From Alphaproteobacteria bacterium (GTDB lineage: Bacteria > Pseudomonadota > Alphaproteobacteria > UBA8366 > Aestuariispiraceae), in NCBI GenBank assembly GCA_006844765.1, contig SPJV01000098.1:36247-100246 (forward strand): 64,000 bases of DNA. The letters are read 5' to 3'. Below are positions 52,701-62,904 of the stretch, piece after piece (the stretch's first letter is position 1; each line of letters opens with the position of its first letter). The notes beneath the pieces are model-generated. The model saw only the letters and a program-made list of their open reading frames with translations, had not been told where the DNA came from and made no database searches. The position numbers and the translations under genes are program-made.

Positions 52701-53786
52701 ATGTTGCACAGCCTACTTTCCCCCCTTGCCGAAGACATGCAGTTCTTCAACCTGTTCCGTTATCTGACATTCCGGACCGGCGGCGCAGTGATGACCGCCT
52801 TGTTGATCAGCTTCCTGCTGGGGCCGCGCGTGATCGATTGGCTGAAGTCCAAACAGGGCGGCGCCAGCAATATTCGCGAAGATGTACCGGACACGCATTT
52901 GAAGAAGGCTGGGACGCCGACCATGGGTGGGTTCCTGATCTTGGTCGCCCTGGTCGGCTCGACACTGCTGTGGTCCGATCTGTCCAATCCCTATGTCTGG
53001 ATTGTGATGATGGTGACGCTTGGGTTCGGTGGGATCGGCTTTGCGGATGACTATCTGAAGCTAACCAAGCGGAATTCTAAAGGCCTGCCCGGACGGTTGA
53101 AGCTTCTGGGCCAGACTGTGATTGGAATTTCGGCGGCCTATTGGTTCGTGGCAGTAACGCCGGAGCCACTATCGACCAGCTTGAGCCTCCCCTTCTTCAA
53201 GGATGTGTTGGTACAGCTCAGCTGGTTCTTCATTCCCTTCGCCTTGTTTGTCATGGTCGGTGCGTCCAACGCGGTGAACCTGACGGACGGTTTGGACGGC
53301 CTTGCGATTGTGCCGGTGATGATTGCAGCCGCCTGCTTTGGGTTCATAGCCTATCTGGTCGGTAACTCGGTCTATGCGGGCTATCTGCAAATCAACTACA
53401 TCGCCGGAACGGGCGAACTCTCCGTCATTTGCGGGGCGATCCTGGGCGCCGGGTTAGGTTTCCTTTGGTACAATGCACCACCGGCAATGGTCTTTATGGG
53501 CGACACAGGTTCGCTGTCCCTCGGCGGGACCTTGGGCGCCATGAGCGTGATTACCAAGCATGAGATTGTGCTCGCCATCATCGGCGGCCTGTTCGTGTTG
53601 GAAACCGTATCTGTCATCGTCCAAGTGCTGTCCTTCAAGCTGACCGGCAAGCGCGTTTTCGCCATGGCACCTTTGCACCATCACTTCGAAAAGAAGGGCT
53701 GGGCGGAGCCCACTATCGTTATTCGTTTCTGGATCATTGCCGCGATTTTGGCGCTGATCGGCCTATCAACCTTGAAGCTGAGATAG
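52701..53786 (+). CDS. mraY: Phospho-N-acetylmuramoyl-pentapeptide transferase MraY
   Basis: Moves phospho-MurNAc-pentapeptide to undecaprenyl phosphate, making lipid I at the inner membrane. 361 residues with about ten helices. Key parts: KAGTPTMGGFLIL, FADDYLKLTKRNSKGL with the catalytic Asp pair, NAVNLTDGLDGLAI and the C-terminal MAPLHHHFEKKGW. 10 bases before murD. Confidence 0.97.
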   Translation: MLHSLLSPLAEDMQFFNLFRYLTFRTGGAVMTALLISFLLGPRVIDWLKSKQGGASNIREDVPDTHLKKAGTPTMGGFLILVALVGSTLLWSDLSNPYVWIVMMVTLGFGGIGFADDYLKLTKRNSKGLPGRLKLLGQTVIGISAAYWFVAVTPEPLSTSLSLPFFKDVLVQLSWFFIPFALFVMVGASNAVNLTDGLDGLAIVPVMIAAACFGFIAYLVGNSVYAGYLQINYIAGTGELSVICGAILGAGLGFLWYNAPPAMVFMGDTGSLSLGGTLGAMSVITKHEIVLAIIGGLFVLETVSVIVQVLSFKLTGKRVFAMAPLHHHFEKKGWAEPTIVIRFWIIAAILALIGLSTLKLR

Positions 53787-53796
53787 GGCGAAGCGG

Positions 53797-55248
53797 ATGA
53801 CGATCACGGTTGATAGATATGCTGGAAAGCGAGTCTGGGTCGTTGGCCTGGGCCGGTCCGGCTTGTCGACAGCCAAGGCGTTGGCTCAAGGGCACGCGGA
53901 TGTCCTTTGCTGGGACGATAACCCCAAAACGCGGGAAGTTGCAGAAGCAGCCGGCTTCACCCTGTCCGACCCGACCGCAGTTGATGCGTTGAACGACGCT
54001 GTTGCCTTGTTCCTGTCCCCGGGAATTCCGCATACCTATCCGACACCTCACCCTGCAGCGGCGGCGGCTAAGCAAGCCAGATTGCCAATCTTGGGCGATG
54101 TCGAACTGTTGCTGAAGACTGTTCCCGAAACGCGCGTTGTCGCAATCACCGGCACGAACGGTAAATCCACAACGACAGCGCTGATCGGGCATGTCCTGAA
54201 AGAAGCGGGCCGAAAGGTCGCCGTTGGTGGCAATCTCGGCTACCCGGTTCTGGATCTGCCGAAGCTCGAAGAAGACGGCATCTATGTTCTGGAGCTTTCG
54301 TCCTACCAACTGGAGCTTTGCCCTGAAGCAAGTTTCGATATCGCTGTCCTACTGAATATCGGGAACGATCATCTCGACAGGCATGGTGGTATGGATGGCT
54401 ATGTCGCGGCAAAGGCGCGGGTTTTTGAGACAGGCTCTGCCGTGCCGATTGCGCGATCAGACGCTCTGGCCGCTGTTGTCGGGATTGATGATGACCGCTG
54501 TGCCGGAATTGCGGAAGCCGTGACGAATGGCCCGCGCCGTGTTGTGCCGATCTCTGGTGAAACGCTGATCAGTGGTGGCGTCTGTGGCCATGCAGGCCGG
54601 CTGATCAATGACATGGAGGGCGAACAGGTCGCTGTCGTTACCCTCGCGGATTTGGAAACGCTTCCCGGCGATCACAATGCCCAGAATGCAGCAGCCGCAA
54701 CGGCAGTCTGTCGCTTGTTGGGCCTGTCGGATGAGGAAATCGCGGCAGGGCTTCAAAACTTCCCAGGACTACCGCATCGCCAGCAACGCGTGGCGAAGTT
54801 GGATGGCATCCTGTTCGTCAATGATTCAAAGGCGACAAATGCAGAAGCCGCTGCAAAAGCGCTAGCCAGTTATCCAGCGATCTACTGGATCGCCGGCGGC
54901 TTGGGCAAAGACGGCGGATATGAGTGCCTGAACCCTTATCTGGCGAACATCCGGCATGCATTTTTGATAGGGGATGCGGCAGGCGATATCGCGCAAGCGT
55001 TGGACGGCAAAGTCACGACAACCCGGTCGGAAACCATCGATCGGGCGGTAGATGACGCTTTCGCCCATGCGCTGAGGGAAGGGGAGCGTGATGCGGTTGT
55101 GCTGTTGTCGCCTGCTTGTGCCTCCTTCGATCAATTCAAGAATTTTGAGCTTCGCGGCTGGGCGTTCTGTCGTCTGGTTGCGGCTCTGCCGGGAAGGGAA
55201 CGCCAATTGCTGGCCGATATTCCCGCCGATAGAGAGGAAGCGGCCTGA
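53797..55248 (+). CDS. murD: UDP-N-acetylmuramoyl-L-alanine--D-glutamate ligase
   Basis: Adds D-glutamate to UDP-MurNAc-L-Ala with ATP. 483 residues, slightly longer than the E. coli enzyme. VVGLGRSGLSTAKAL at the start, ATP loop AITGTNGKSTTTALIGHVL, ELSSYQLEL, FVNDSKATNAEAAAKAL and LLSPACASFDQFKNFELRG at the end. The stop shares one base with the ftsW ATG (TGATG). Confidence 0.97.
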   Translation: MTITVDRYAGKRVWVVGLGRSGLSTAKALAQGHADVLCWDDNPKTREVAEAAGFTLSDPTAVDALNDAVALFLSPGIPHTYPTPHPAAAAAKQARLPILGDVELLLKTVPETRVVAITGTNGKSTTTALIGHVLKEAGRKVAVGGNLGYPVLDLPKLEEDGIYVLELSSYQLELCPEASFDIAVLLNIGNDHLDRHGGMDGYVAAKARVFETGSAVPIARSDALAAVVGIDDDRCAGIAEAVTNGPRRVVPISGETLISGGVCGHAGRLINDMEGEQVAVVTLADLETLPGDHNAQNAAAATAVCRLLGLSDEEIAAGLQNFPGLPHRQQRVAKLDGILFVNDSKATNAEAAAKALASYPAIYWIAGGLGKDGGYECLNPYLANIRHAFLIGDAAGDIAQALDGKVTTTRSETIDRAVDDAFAHALREGERDAVVLLSPACASFDQFKNFELRGWAFCRLVAALPGRERQLLADIPADREEAA

Positions 55249-56366
55249 TGGCGATCGCACGGAACGATACCTCTGTTCTGGGCCGGTGGTGGTGGACCGT
55301 CGACAAGATGACGCTCGTCTGCCTGATCGCGCTCGCTGTCATCGGATTGCTGCTGACCGCGACCGCCAGTCCATCGGTCGCTGAGCGCATTGGGGCGACA
55401 CCGCTGCATTTCGTGAAGAAGCAGGCAATTCTGTTGGTGCCGGCGCTTGTCCTGATGATCGGGGTGTCTCTGATGGAGCCACGCAGCGTCCGGCGATTGG
55501 CCTTGATGGTGCTCGGCGGTGCAATCGTTTTGTTGATTGGAACCCTGTTCCTGGGCGCAGAGATCAAAGGGGCGACCCGCTGGATTTCGATTGCCGGCTT
55601 TACCATTCAGCCTTCTGAATTTGCGAAACCGGCATTTGCTGTTTCCGTCGCCTGGGTTCTGTCAGCCCGCCGGTTGGGAGAGGAAGTGCCTGGCTATGCG
55701 CTGTCCTGCGTCCTTTATATGGGCGTTGTCGGGTTGCTGTTGCTGCAGCCTGATGTCGGGCAAGCGGCGGTTGTCAGCGCCATCTGGTTTGTGCAGCTCT
55801 TCCTAGCAGGCTTGCCGATGTTGCTGGTGGCCATCATGGCTGCTGTTGGCGTTTGTGGTCTGATCGGCGCCTATTATGTCTTCCCGCATGTCCAAAGCCG
55901 GATCGACCGATTTCTGGATCCGGCGGCGGGCGATAGCTATCAGATCGACCGCGCCCGCGAGGCTTTCATGAATGGCGGTATCTTCGGCCGGGGACCGGGA
56001 GAGGGTGTGGTGAAAAACCACCTGCCGGATGGCCATGCCGATTTCATCTTCGCCGTGGCGGGGGAGGAGTTCGGTCTTCTCGTCTGTTTGGTGATTGTCG
56101 GCATGTTCGCCTTTGTCGTCCTGCGTGGTATGGCGCGGGTTCTGCAGGAAAATGATTTGTTCGCAGTTATCGCGGCGACTGGGTTGCTGGTGCAATTCGG
56201 CCTGCAGGCGCTAATCAATATGGCATCGACCCTCAGCCTGATCCCGACCAAGGGCATGACCTTGCCCTTCATAAGCTATGGTGGATCGTCCCTGCTGGCC
56301 TTGGCGCTTGGCATGGGCATGTTGTTGGCCCTAACCAGACGCCGCGCTGGCGGGATGGGAGGGTGA
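55248..56366 (+). CDS. ftsW: Septal peptidoglycan glycosyltransferase FtsW
   Basis: SEDS-family polymerase that works with FtsI at the septum. 372 residues, about ten helices. SEDS features: GATRWISIAGFTIQPSEFAKPAF, LLLQPDVGQAAVVSA, DGHADFIFAVAGEEFG and the end SYGGSSLLALALGMGMLLAL. Starts one base inside the murD stop. Confidence 0.96.
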   Translation: MAIARNDTSVLGRWWWTVDKMTLVCLIALAVIGLLLTATASPSVAERIGATPLHFVKKQAILLVPALVLMIGVSLMEPRSVRRLALMVLGGAIVLLIGTLFLGAEIKGATRWISIAGFTIQPSEFAKPAFAVSVAWVLSARRLGEEVPGYALSCVLYMGVVGLLLLQPDVGQAAVVSAIWFVQLFLAGLPMLLVAIMAAVGVCGLIGAYYVFPHVQSRIDRFLDPAAGDSYQIDRAREAFMNGGIFGRGPGEGVVKNHLPDGHADFIFAVAGEEFGLLVCLVIVGMFAFVVLRGMARVLQENDLFAVIAATGLLVQFGLQALINMASTLSLIPTKGMTLPFISYGGSSLLALALGMGMLLALTRRRAGGMGG

Positions 56367-56370
56367 TTGG

Positions 56371-57525
56371 ATGAGCGCGCCAATTGTCATCGCAACCGGT
56401 GGAACCGGCGGTCATGTTTTCCCAGCCCAGGCTCTGGCGGGTGAATTGACCACCCGTGGCCGACGATTGGTGCTGGTTACGGACAGCCGGGGCGATGCCT
56501 ATCATGGACCGCTCGGCAGCCTGGAAACCTACACGATCAGTGCGGCTGGTGTCTCCGGAAAGAGTATCGGGCAACGGATCGGTGCCGTGGTGAAACTGGC
56601 CCGTGGCTTCTTCCAGGCCCGCGCCCTGCTGCGCCGAATTGGCCCGGCGGCGGCGGTCGGCTTCGGTGGCTACCCATCGATTCCAACCATGATGGCGGCC
56701 ACAGGAATTCGGGGCCTTCGCACCGCCATTCATGAACAGAACGCCGTCTTGGGTCGGGCTAACAGACTACTGGCCGCCCGTGTCGATCGGATCGCACTTA
56801 GTTTTGAAAGCACCTCGGAACTCGACCAGGAAGACAGGAGCAAAGCGATCTGGACCGGCAACCCGGTTCGTGAAGAGATCGCTGCGCTGGCGAATAACGA
56901 CTATTCCGCCCCGACGAATGACGGGCCGCTGCGCGTGCTTGTACTCGGCGGATCGCAAGGGGCACAAATCTTGGGTGAGGTCGTGCCGGCGGCGATTAAT
57001 GCCCTGCCGGAAGCGTTGCGTCAGCGGGTCGTGGTGGATCAGCAAGTGCGCGAAGAACAGTTGGCTGAAGTGCGCCGCGCCTATGAAGGGGCCGGCATTC
57101 GCTGCGATGTTCGCCCCTTCTTTGATGACATGCCGACCCGGCTGCGCACGGCGCATTTGATGGTTGGTCGGGCCGGTGCCTCGACAATGGCAGAGCTGAC
57201 GACCGTTGGCCTGCCGGCGATCCTGGTCCCCTATCAATATGCCGTAGATGATCACCAGACAGCCAACGCGGCGCGCCTGTGCGATGCGGCGGGCGCTTGG
57301 ATGATCCCGCAGGCGGATATGACACCGGAAACCCTTTCAGCCCGGCTGGAGCAGTTGCTCGGCAGCCCGGCAGTCCTGGCCAGTGCGGCGGCGGCATCTG
57401 CCCGGATTGGCATGCCGGAAGCAACCCGGCGCCTTGCGGATATGGTTGAGGCCCTGATCGGAAACGATGACACAGCCGGGACTACCTCGGCGGCTGAAAA
57501 AGAAAACAAGGAGGCCGCAGCATGA
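56371..57525 (+). CDS. murG: UDP-GlcNAc:lipid I N-acetylglucosaminyltransferase MurG
   Basis: Adds GlcNAc to lipid I to give lipid II on the inner face of the membrane. 384 residues. IATGGTGGHVFPAQALA glycine-rich loop, AVGFGGYPSIPTMMAA, HEQNAVLGRANRLLA, VLGGSQGAQ and the donor site MVGRAGASTMAELTTVG...QYAVDDHQTANA. The Lys/Glu/Ala-rich tail (TTSAAEKENKEAAA) extends beyond the family end. Overlaps murC by 4 bases. Confidence 0.97.
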   Translation: MSAPIVIATGGTGGHVFPAQALAGELTTRGRRLVLVTDSRGDAYHGPLGSLETYTISAAGVSGKSIGQRIGAVVKLARGFFQARALLRRIGPAAAVGFGGYPSIPTMMAATGIRGLRTAIHEQNAVLGRANRLLAARVDRIALSFESTSELDQEDRSKAIWTGNPVREEIAALANNDYSAPTNDGPLRVLVLGGSQGAQILGEVVPAAINALPEALRQRVVVDQQVREEQLAEVRRAYEGAGIRCDVRPFFDDMPTRLRTAHLMVGRAGASTMAELTTVGLPAILVPYQYAVDDHQTANAARLCDAAGAWMIPQADMTPETLSARLEQLLGSPAVLASAAAASARIGMPEATRRLADMVEALIGNDDTAGTTSAAEKENKEAAA

Positions 57526-58943
57526 TGCGGATGCCCCTCACAATCGGTCGACTTCACTTCGTCGGGATCGGCGGGATCGGCATGTCCGGCATTGCGGAGA
57601 TCATGGTCAATCTGGGCTATGAGGTCAGCGGCTCCGACATGGCGGAAAACGCCAATGTAAAGCGCCTGCGAGAGCTCGGTATTGATGTGACGGTCGGCCA
57701 CCGTGCTGCGAATGTGGAAGGCGCCGCTGTGTTGGTCGTCTCCACCGCTGTGAAAGCGGATAACCCGGAGCTTCTTGCTGCGCGCGACGCCATGATACCG
57801 GTTGTTCGACGGGCGGAGATGCTGGCGGAATTAATGCGCCTGAAATGGTCTATCGCAATCGGCGGCACGCACGGCAAGACGACGACGACATCCCTGTTCG
57901 CGCGGATGCTGGAGACCGCCGGCATGGACCCGACCGTCGTCAATGGCGGGATCATCAATGCCTATGGAACAAATGCCCGTCTCGGTAAAGGCGATTGGCT
58001 CGTCGCGGAAGCTGATGAGAGCGATGGGACATTCATCAAGCTGCCGGCGACCATCGCTGTGGTCACGAATATCGATCCGGAGCATATGGATCACTATGGA
58101 GATTTCGATGTCCTGCGTGCGGCTTTCCTGACTTTCGTTCAGAACCTGCCGTTCTATGGCTTCGCCATGCTCTGCATTGATCACCCGGAAGTGCAGGCGC
58201 TGATTGGTCGGATCGAAGACCGTCGCGTTGTGACTTATGGATTAAGCCCCCAGGCGGAAGTCCGCGCCATCAATATCGAAGCGGGCAGTGGCGGGTTCCG
58301 CTTTGATGTGTCCGTTGCGATGCGCAGCCAACCGGAACGCATTATCGAGAATGTGACCCTGCCCATGCATGGCGAGCACAATGTTCAGAATGCCTTAGCC
58401 GCCATCGGTGTCGCCATCGAAATGGGGATCGAGGATGATAAGATCCGGGAAGCCCTGGATGGCTTTGAGGGTGTGAAACGGCGGTTCACGAAGACCGGTG
58501 AATGGAATGGTGTGACTGTAATCGATGACTATGGTCACCACCCGGTTGAGATTTCCGCTGTCCTGAAGGCAGCGCGACAGGCCAGCAGTGGTTCTGTCAT
58601 CGCTGTTGTCCAGCCGCATCGTTACTCGCGCTTGAACGATCTGTTCGAAGAATTCTGCGGCTGCTTCAATGATGCCGACACTGTCCTGGTCGCCCCTGTG
58701 TTTGCTGCAGGGGAAGAACCGATTGAAGGCGCTGGCCGGGATGCCTTGGTGCAAGGCTTGAAGGCGCGCGGGCATCGGGCTGTCAGCGCAATTGATGGGC
58801 CGGATGATTTGGTCCCCGCTGTCAGAGGCATCGCCTCTTCCGGTGATCTGGTCGTTTGCCTTGGGGCGGGCTCTATCACCCAATGGGCAAATGCATTGCC
58901 GGAAGACCTGGCCAAGAGCGGTAAGGTGGGAGGGGGCTCATGA
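57522..58943 (+). CDS. murC: UDP-N-acetylmuramate--L-alanine ligase
   Basis: First Mur ligase: adds L-Ala to UDP-MurNAc. 473 residues. VGIGGIGMSGIAEIMVNLGY at the start, ATP loop IGGTHGKTTTTSLFARML, EADESDGTF and DDYGHHPVEI are diagnostic. The ATG at 57522 is one codon before a second in-frame ATG (57525 region); either is possible. Overlaps murG and murB by 4 bases each. Confidence 0.97.
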   Translation: MMRMPLTIGRLHFVGIGGIGMSGIAEIMVNLGYEVSGSDMAENANVKRLRELGIDVTVGHRAANVEGAAVLVVSTAVKADNPELLAARDAMIPVVRRAEMLAELMRLKWSIAIGGTHGKTTTTSLFARMLETAGMDPTVVNGGIINAYGTNARLGKGDWLVAEADESDGTFIKLPATIAVVTNIDPEHMDHYGDFDVLRAAFLTFVQNLPFYGFAMLCIDHPEVQALIGRIEDRRVVTYGLSPQAEVRAINIEAGSGGFRFDVSVAMRSQPERIIENVTLPMHGEHNVQNALAAIGVAIEMGIEDDKIREALDGFEGVKRRFTKTGEWNGVTVIDDYGHHPVEISAVLKAARQASSGSVIAVVQPHRYSRLNDLFEEFCGCFNDADTVLVAPVFAAGEEPIEGAGRDALVQGLKARGHRAVSAIDGPDDLVPAVRGIASSGDLVVCLGAGSITQWANALPEDLAKSGKVGGGS

Positions 58944-59863
58944 GCGCATTCCCGTCAACTGATCTGATCAACAGACTGCCACGGGTGCGCGGGCGCTACA
59001 CCGCAGATGCGTCTATGGCCAAGGTGACATGGTTCCGCGTCGGCGGTCCGGCTGAAGTCCTCTACAAACCCGCTGACCTGGATGATCTTCAGGTATTCTT
59101 GCGCGGTAAGCCGTCCGACGTGCCGGTAACGGTTATGGGCGTCGGCTCCAACACTCTGGTGCGGGACGGCGGTATTACCGGCGTTGTCATCCGGCTGGGC
59201 GGTGGTTTTGCGGACATCGCAGTCGATGATGCCAGCGCAACGGTTCACGCAGGCGCGGCCGCTTTGGATGCCAATGTCTCCAAGACCGCCGCGAACCATT
59301 GTCTCAAAGGATTGGAATTCTATTCCGGCATACCGGGCACGGTTGGCGGGGCGCTGCGGATGAATGCCGGGGCCTATGGCCGGGAAACAAAGGATTTGTT
59401 GGTCGAAGCCCGGGTGCTGGACCCGCGCGGCGAACTGCATCATCTGACGCCAGCGGATATGGGGTTTTCTTATCGTCATTGCTCCGTGCCGACGGATTGG
59501 ATCTTCGTTGGTGCGACATTCAAGGCTGAACCGGGTGTGCGTGCGGAAATCTTCGAGCGGATGGAAGAGATTCAACGCGCCCGCTCCACCAGCCAACCGA
59601 TCCGCAGCCGGACCGGCGGCTCCACCTTCAAGAATCCTGAAGGGGCAAGTGCCTGGCGGTTGATTGATGACGCTGGATGCCGTGGCTTGATGATCGGCGC
59701 GGCGCAGGTTTCCGACCAGCATTGCAATTTCCTGATCAACACAGGTGGCGCGACCGCCTCTGACTTGGAAGCGTTGGGGGAAGAAGTCCGTCGCCGTGTA
59801 AAGGAAACCAGCGATACGGAATTGAACTGGGAAATCAGACGGATCGGGAGGGCACTATCATGA
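58940..59863 (+). CDS. murB: UDP-N-acetylenolpyruvoylglucosamine reductase
   Basis: FAD-dependent reduction of UDP-GlcNAc-enolpyruvate to UDP-MurNAc with NADPH. 307 residues, type II (short) form. MAKVTWFRVGGPAEVLYKP, VTVMGVGSNTLVRDGG for FAD, GIPGTVGGALRMNAGAYG, then SYRHCSVP and RTGGSTFKNPEG with the catalytic Ser. Overlaps murC and ddl by 4 bases each. Confidence 0.97.
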   Translation: MSAFPSTDLINRLPRVRGRYTADASMAKVTWFRVGGPAEVLYKPADLDDLQVFLRGKPSDVPVTVMGVGSNTLVRDGGITGVVIRLGGGFADIAVDDASATVHAGAAALDANVSKTAANHCLKGLEFYSGIPGTVGGALRMNAGAYGRETKDLLVEARVLDPRGELHHLTPADMGFSYRHCSVPTDWIFVGATFKAEPGVRAEIFERMEEIQRARSTSQPIRSRTGGSTFKNPEGASAWRLIDDAGCRGLMIGAAQVSDQHCNFLINTGGATASDLEALGEEVRRRVKETSDTELNWEIRRIGRALS

Positions 59864-60762
59864 CGAAACGGGTTGCCGTCCTAATGGGGGGATGGTCTGC
59901 CGAACGGGACGTCTCGCTCGTCTCGGGCACGGAATGCGCCGATGCGCTGGAACGTGCCGGCTATGATGTCACGCGCATTGATCCGCCACGGGATTTGGCA
60001 GCATTTGCCGATGCTCTTTCCCCGGCGCCGGATGTCGTATTCAACGCCCTGCATGGCCGATGGGGTGAAGATGGCACGATACAGGGGCTCCTGGATATTA
60101 TGGCCATTCCCTATACCCACTCCGGTCAACTGGCCTCGGCCATCGCAATGGATAAGCCGATGGCGCTATCACTGTGCCGATCCGTTGGTGTGCCCTGTGC
60201 GGAAGGGCAGGAGATCGGTATTGAGGATTTGGCTAAGGGCGATCCCATGCCGCGCCCTTATGTGCTGAAACCAGCACGCGAAGGATCCTCGGTCGGTGTC
60301 TATGTTGTACTTGAAGGCTCAAACGGCCCTGATGTATCCGGCTGGACTTTCGGTGGTGCGCTCGTTGAAGAATATATCCCGGGTCGGGAGATCACTGTTT
60401 CCGTCATGGCGGGAAAGGCGATGTCGGTGACGGAGCTGCGCCCCAAAGAAGGCTTCTATGATTATGAAGCCAAATATACAGACGGCAAAACGGAGCATCT
60501 AATCCCCGCGCCGTTGCCTAAAGACATCTTTGATCAGGCCATGGATTATGCCGAACGCGCACACAAAGTGCTCGGTTGCCGTGGCGTGTCCCGATGCGAT
60601 TTTCGATATGACGATGATACGAACCGGTTGGTGTTCTTGGAACTCAATACCCAGCCGGGGATGACGTCGCTCAGCCTTGTGCCAGAGCAGGCGTTACAAA
60701 TCGGCATGAATTTTGAACAGCTTGTAAGTTGGATGGTGGAGAACGCGGCATGCGACGCGTAG
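59860..60762 (+). CDS. ddl: D-alanine--D-alanine ligase
   Basis: ATP-grasp enzyme that makes D-Ala-D-Ala for MurF. 300 residues, DdlB type. VAVLMGGWSAERDVSLVSG, NALHGRWGEDGTIQGLLDI, YTHSGQLASAIAMDK, PAREGSSVGV and FLELNTQPGMTSLSL are family marks; the FLELNTQPG stretch holds Mg ligands. Overlaps murB by 4 bases and ftsQ by 13. Confidence 0.97.
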   Translation: MTKRVAVLMGGWSAERDVSLVSGTECADALERAGYDVTRIDPPRDLAAFADALSPAPDVVFNALHGRWGEDGTIQGLLDIMAIPYTHSGQLASAIAMDKPMALSLCRSVGVPCAEGQEIGIEDLAKGDPMPRPYVLKPAREGSSVGVYVVLEGSNGPDVSGWTFGGALVEEYIPGREITVSVMAGKAMSVTELRPKEGFYDYEAKYTDGKTEHLIPAPLPKDIFDQAMDYAERAHKVLGCRGVSRCDFRYDDDTNRLVFLELNTQPGMTSLSLVPEQALQIGMNFEQLVSWMVENAACDA

Positions 60763-61625
60763 AGAAAGAAAAGAAGACGAGAGGGCGGAAGCCCGTATCC
60801 CGGACCAATTGGGCCGCTGTTTTCCTGCGCCCAAAGGCTATTCTTAGCGGTTGTGCACTTCTGGCCTTGGCTTTCGCCGGTGCCGGGGGCGCATGGATGT
60901 GGCGGTCGGGCATGATCACGAATATGGCCCAGTCGGCACGCTCAGAATTTTTTGCCGCAACGGCAGAAACCGGCCTAGCGGTTCGCGCCGTCTATGTTGA
61001 AGGGCGCAAAGAAACGTCACGAAATGACCTGATCGTTGCGCTGGGTACCAATGTCGGCGCCCCGATCCTTGCCTTTGACCCTGCTGCAGCACGCGAACGT
61101 GTGGAGGCTCTCGGCTGGGTAAAGCGCGCATCCGTTGAACGTCGGCTGCCGGGTGTCGTCCATCTGCGCATTGAAGAACGGACAGCTGTGGCAATCTGGC
61201 AGCGTGATGGGCGTCATGTTTTGATTGATGCGGATGGTGTGGAGATCGGCGAGCAGGACGTGAACCGTCATCGCCATCTGAAGCTTGTCGTGGGCCCGGA
61301 TGCACCGCGCCATGTCATGCCGTTGTTGAAAGCCCTGGAGGCCGAAGATGAACTTGCCGACCGGGTCGTCGCGGCCCAGCGCGTAGGTGAGCGCCGCTGG
61401 AACCTTCGCCTGGACAGCGGGATCGATATCCGGCTGCCGGAGGGGGACATGCTCAATGCGTGGCGACGGCTCGCCGGTTTGGAGCGCGACCACGGCATCC
61501 TGCGGCGCGCAATTGAGACAATCGACTTGCGACAACCCGACCGATTGATCGTACGCATGACAAAAGACGGAACCATGGAGATTGAGCACCGGCGGAAAGA
61601 AGCCGCGGATGCTGAAGAAACGTGA
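60750..61625 (+). CDS. ftsQ: Cell division protein FtsQ
   Basis: Bitopic divisome protein bridging early and late division proteins. 291 residues: basic cytoplasmic N-terminus (VEKEKKTRGRKPVSRTN), one membrane helix (about 33-54), a POTRA domain starting VRAVYVEGRKETSRNDLIVAL and the FtsQ beta domain with VKRASVERRLPGVVHLRIEERTAVAIWQ. The ATG at 60750 is chosen, inside the ddl end, with GGTGGAG upstream; an ATG at 60729 is possible. Confidence 0.94.
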   Translation: MRRVEKEKKTRGRKPVSRTNWAAVFLRPKAILSGCALLALAFAGAGGAWMWRSGMITNMAQSARSEFFAATAETGLAVRAVYVEGRKETSRNDLIVALGTNVGAPILAFDPAAARERVEALGWVKRASVERRLPGVVHLRIEERTAVAIWQRDGRHVLIDADGVEIGEQDVNRHRHLKLVVGPDAPRHVMPLLKALEAEDELADRVVAAQRVGERRWNLRLDSGIDIRLPEGDMLNAWRRLAGLERDHGILRRAIETIDLRQPDRLIVRMTKDGTMEIEHRRKEAADAEET

Positions 61626-61665
61626 TCCGAAGAGTTAAACCCTAGAGACCGGAGTACCCCTGAAA

Positions 61666-62904
61666 GTGTCCGCTAATCGCACAATTGCAGCTCTCGACGT
61701 CGGTTCGACGAAAGTGAGCTGCTTCATCGCAGAAGCAAGCGATGCGGGACGTCTGCGCGTTACCGGCATGAGTCATCATGCCAGCGCCGGCGTCAAAAAC
61801 GGTATTGTCACCGACATGGATGCTGCCTATCGGGCGATCCTGGCGGCAGTCCACCAGGCCGAGCAGATGGCTGGGGGAGAGACAATTTCGGATGTCGTCG
61901 TTTCTGTCGGCGGAGTCCATCCCAAAAGTGCCAGTGTTCGCCGCGAAATGGTCATCGGTGGCGGTGCAATCAAGGATGCGGACGTCCGCCGCCTGTTGGA
62001 GGATGCACGCAATTCCGTCGGCCTGGGCGATGATATGCTGCTACACGCAATTCCGGCGGGCTACAGTGTCGATGGAGGCCCCTTGCTACGCGAACCCCGG
62101 GCAATGCATGGCCAATCGCTGGGCGTTCGGATGCAGGTCGTGACGGCGGCGCGCAGCCCGGTCCAGAACCTGGCAAACTGTGTCTTGCAATGTCACTTGA
62201 AGATTCAAGACTTCGCACTTTCCAGCTATGCGGCTGGTCTCTCGTCCCTCGTTGAAGATGAACGGGATCTGGGTGCAATCGTGATTGATATGGGCGGCGG
62301 CACGACCTCCTTCTCCGTCTTCTTTGAAGGATCGGCGGTTTATAGCGATGCTATTCCCGTTGGCGGTTTGCATGTAACCGCTGATATCGCGCGTGGTCTG
62401 TCGACACCGGTCAATCAGGCCGAGCGGTTGAAGAACCTTTTCGGAAGCGCGATCCCGGCACCTTCGGACGCACGCGAAATGATCGATGCGCCGCAGGTGG
62501 GCGAAGATGCCGATACAGTCCCGAACCGGGTGCCAAAGAGCTATCTGGTCTCGATCATCCAGCCCCGCATTGAAGAAACCTTTGAGTTGGTGCGCGATAA
62601 GCTTGATGCAACGGGAGGCGCGGGACGCGCCGGGCATCGGGTTGTTCTGACCGGCGGTGCAAGTCAGTTGCCGGGTGTCAGGGATACAGCCGCGCGCATC
62701 CTAGGCAAGCAAGTGCGCCATGGGCGCCCCTTGGGCATAACCGGATTGGCGGAAGCAACCGGCGGTCCAGGATTCGCCGTCGCGGCGGGCCTGTTAAGCT
62801 TTGCGGTCGATGATCGTGGCGAAGCGCGCGCGGCAAAGGCTCGCGAACCAGCACGAGGCGGCATCATGCGTCGTATGGGCGGGTGGCTCCGAGAAAATTT
62901 CTGA
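61666..62904 (+). CDS. ftsA: Cell division protein FtsA
   Basis: Actin-like ATPase that tethers FtsZ to the membrane and recruits later division proteins. 412 residues. TIAALDVGSTKVSCFIAEA phosphate loop, VSVGGVHPKSASVRRE (SHS2/1C subdomain), IVIDMGGGTTSFSVFFEG and VVLTGGASQLPGV nucleotide contacts. The C-terminus MRRMGGWLRENF is the amphipathic membrane-binding helix. Starts with GTG at 61666; GGAG is 11 bases upstream. Confidence 0.96.
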   Translation: MSANRTIAALDVGSTKVSCFIAEASDAGRLRVTGMSHHASAGVKNGIVTDMDAAYRAILAAVHQAEQMAGGETISDVVVSVGGVHPKSASVRREMVIGGGAIKDADVRRLLEDARNSVGLGDDMLLHAIPAGYSVDGGPLLREPRAMHGQSLGVRMQVVTAARSPVQNLANCVLQCHLKIQDFALSSYAAGLSSLVEDERDLGAIVIDMGGGTTSFSVFFEGSAVYSDAIPVGGLHVTADIARGLSTPVNQAERLKNLFGSAIPAPSDAREMIDAPQVGEDADTVPNRVPKSYLVSIIQPRIEETFELVRDKLDATGGAGRAGHRVVLTGGASQLPGVRDTAARILGKQVRHGRPLGITGLAEATGGPGFAVAAGLLSFAVDDRGEARAAKAREPARGGIMRRMGGWLRENF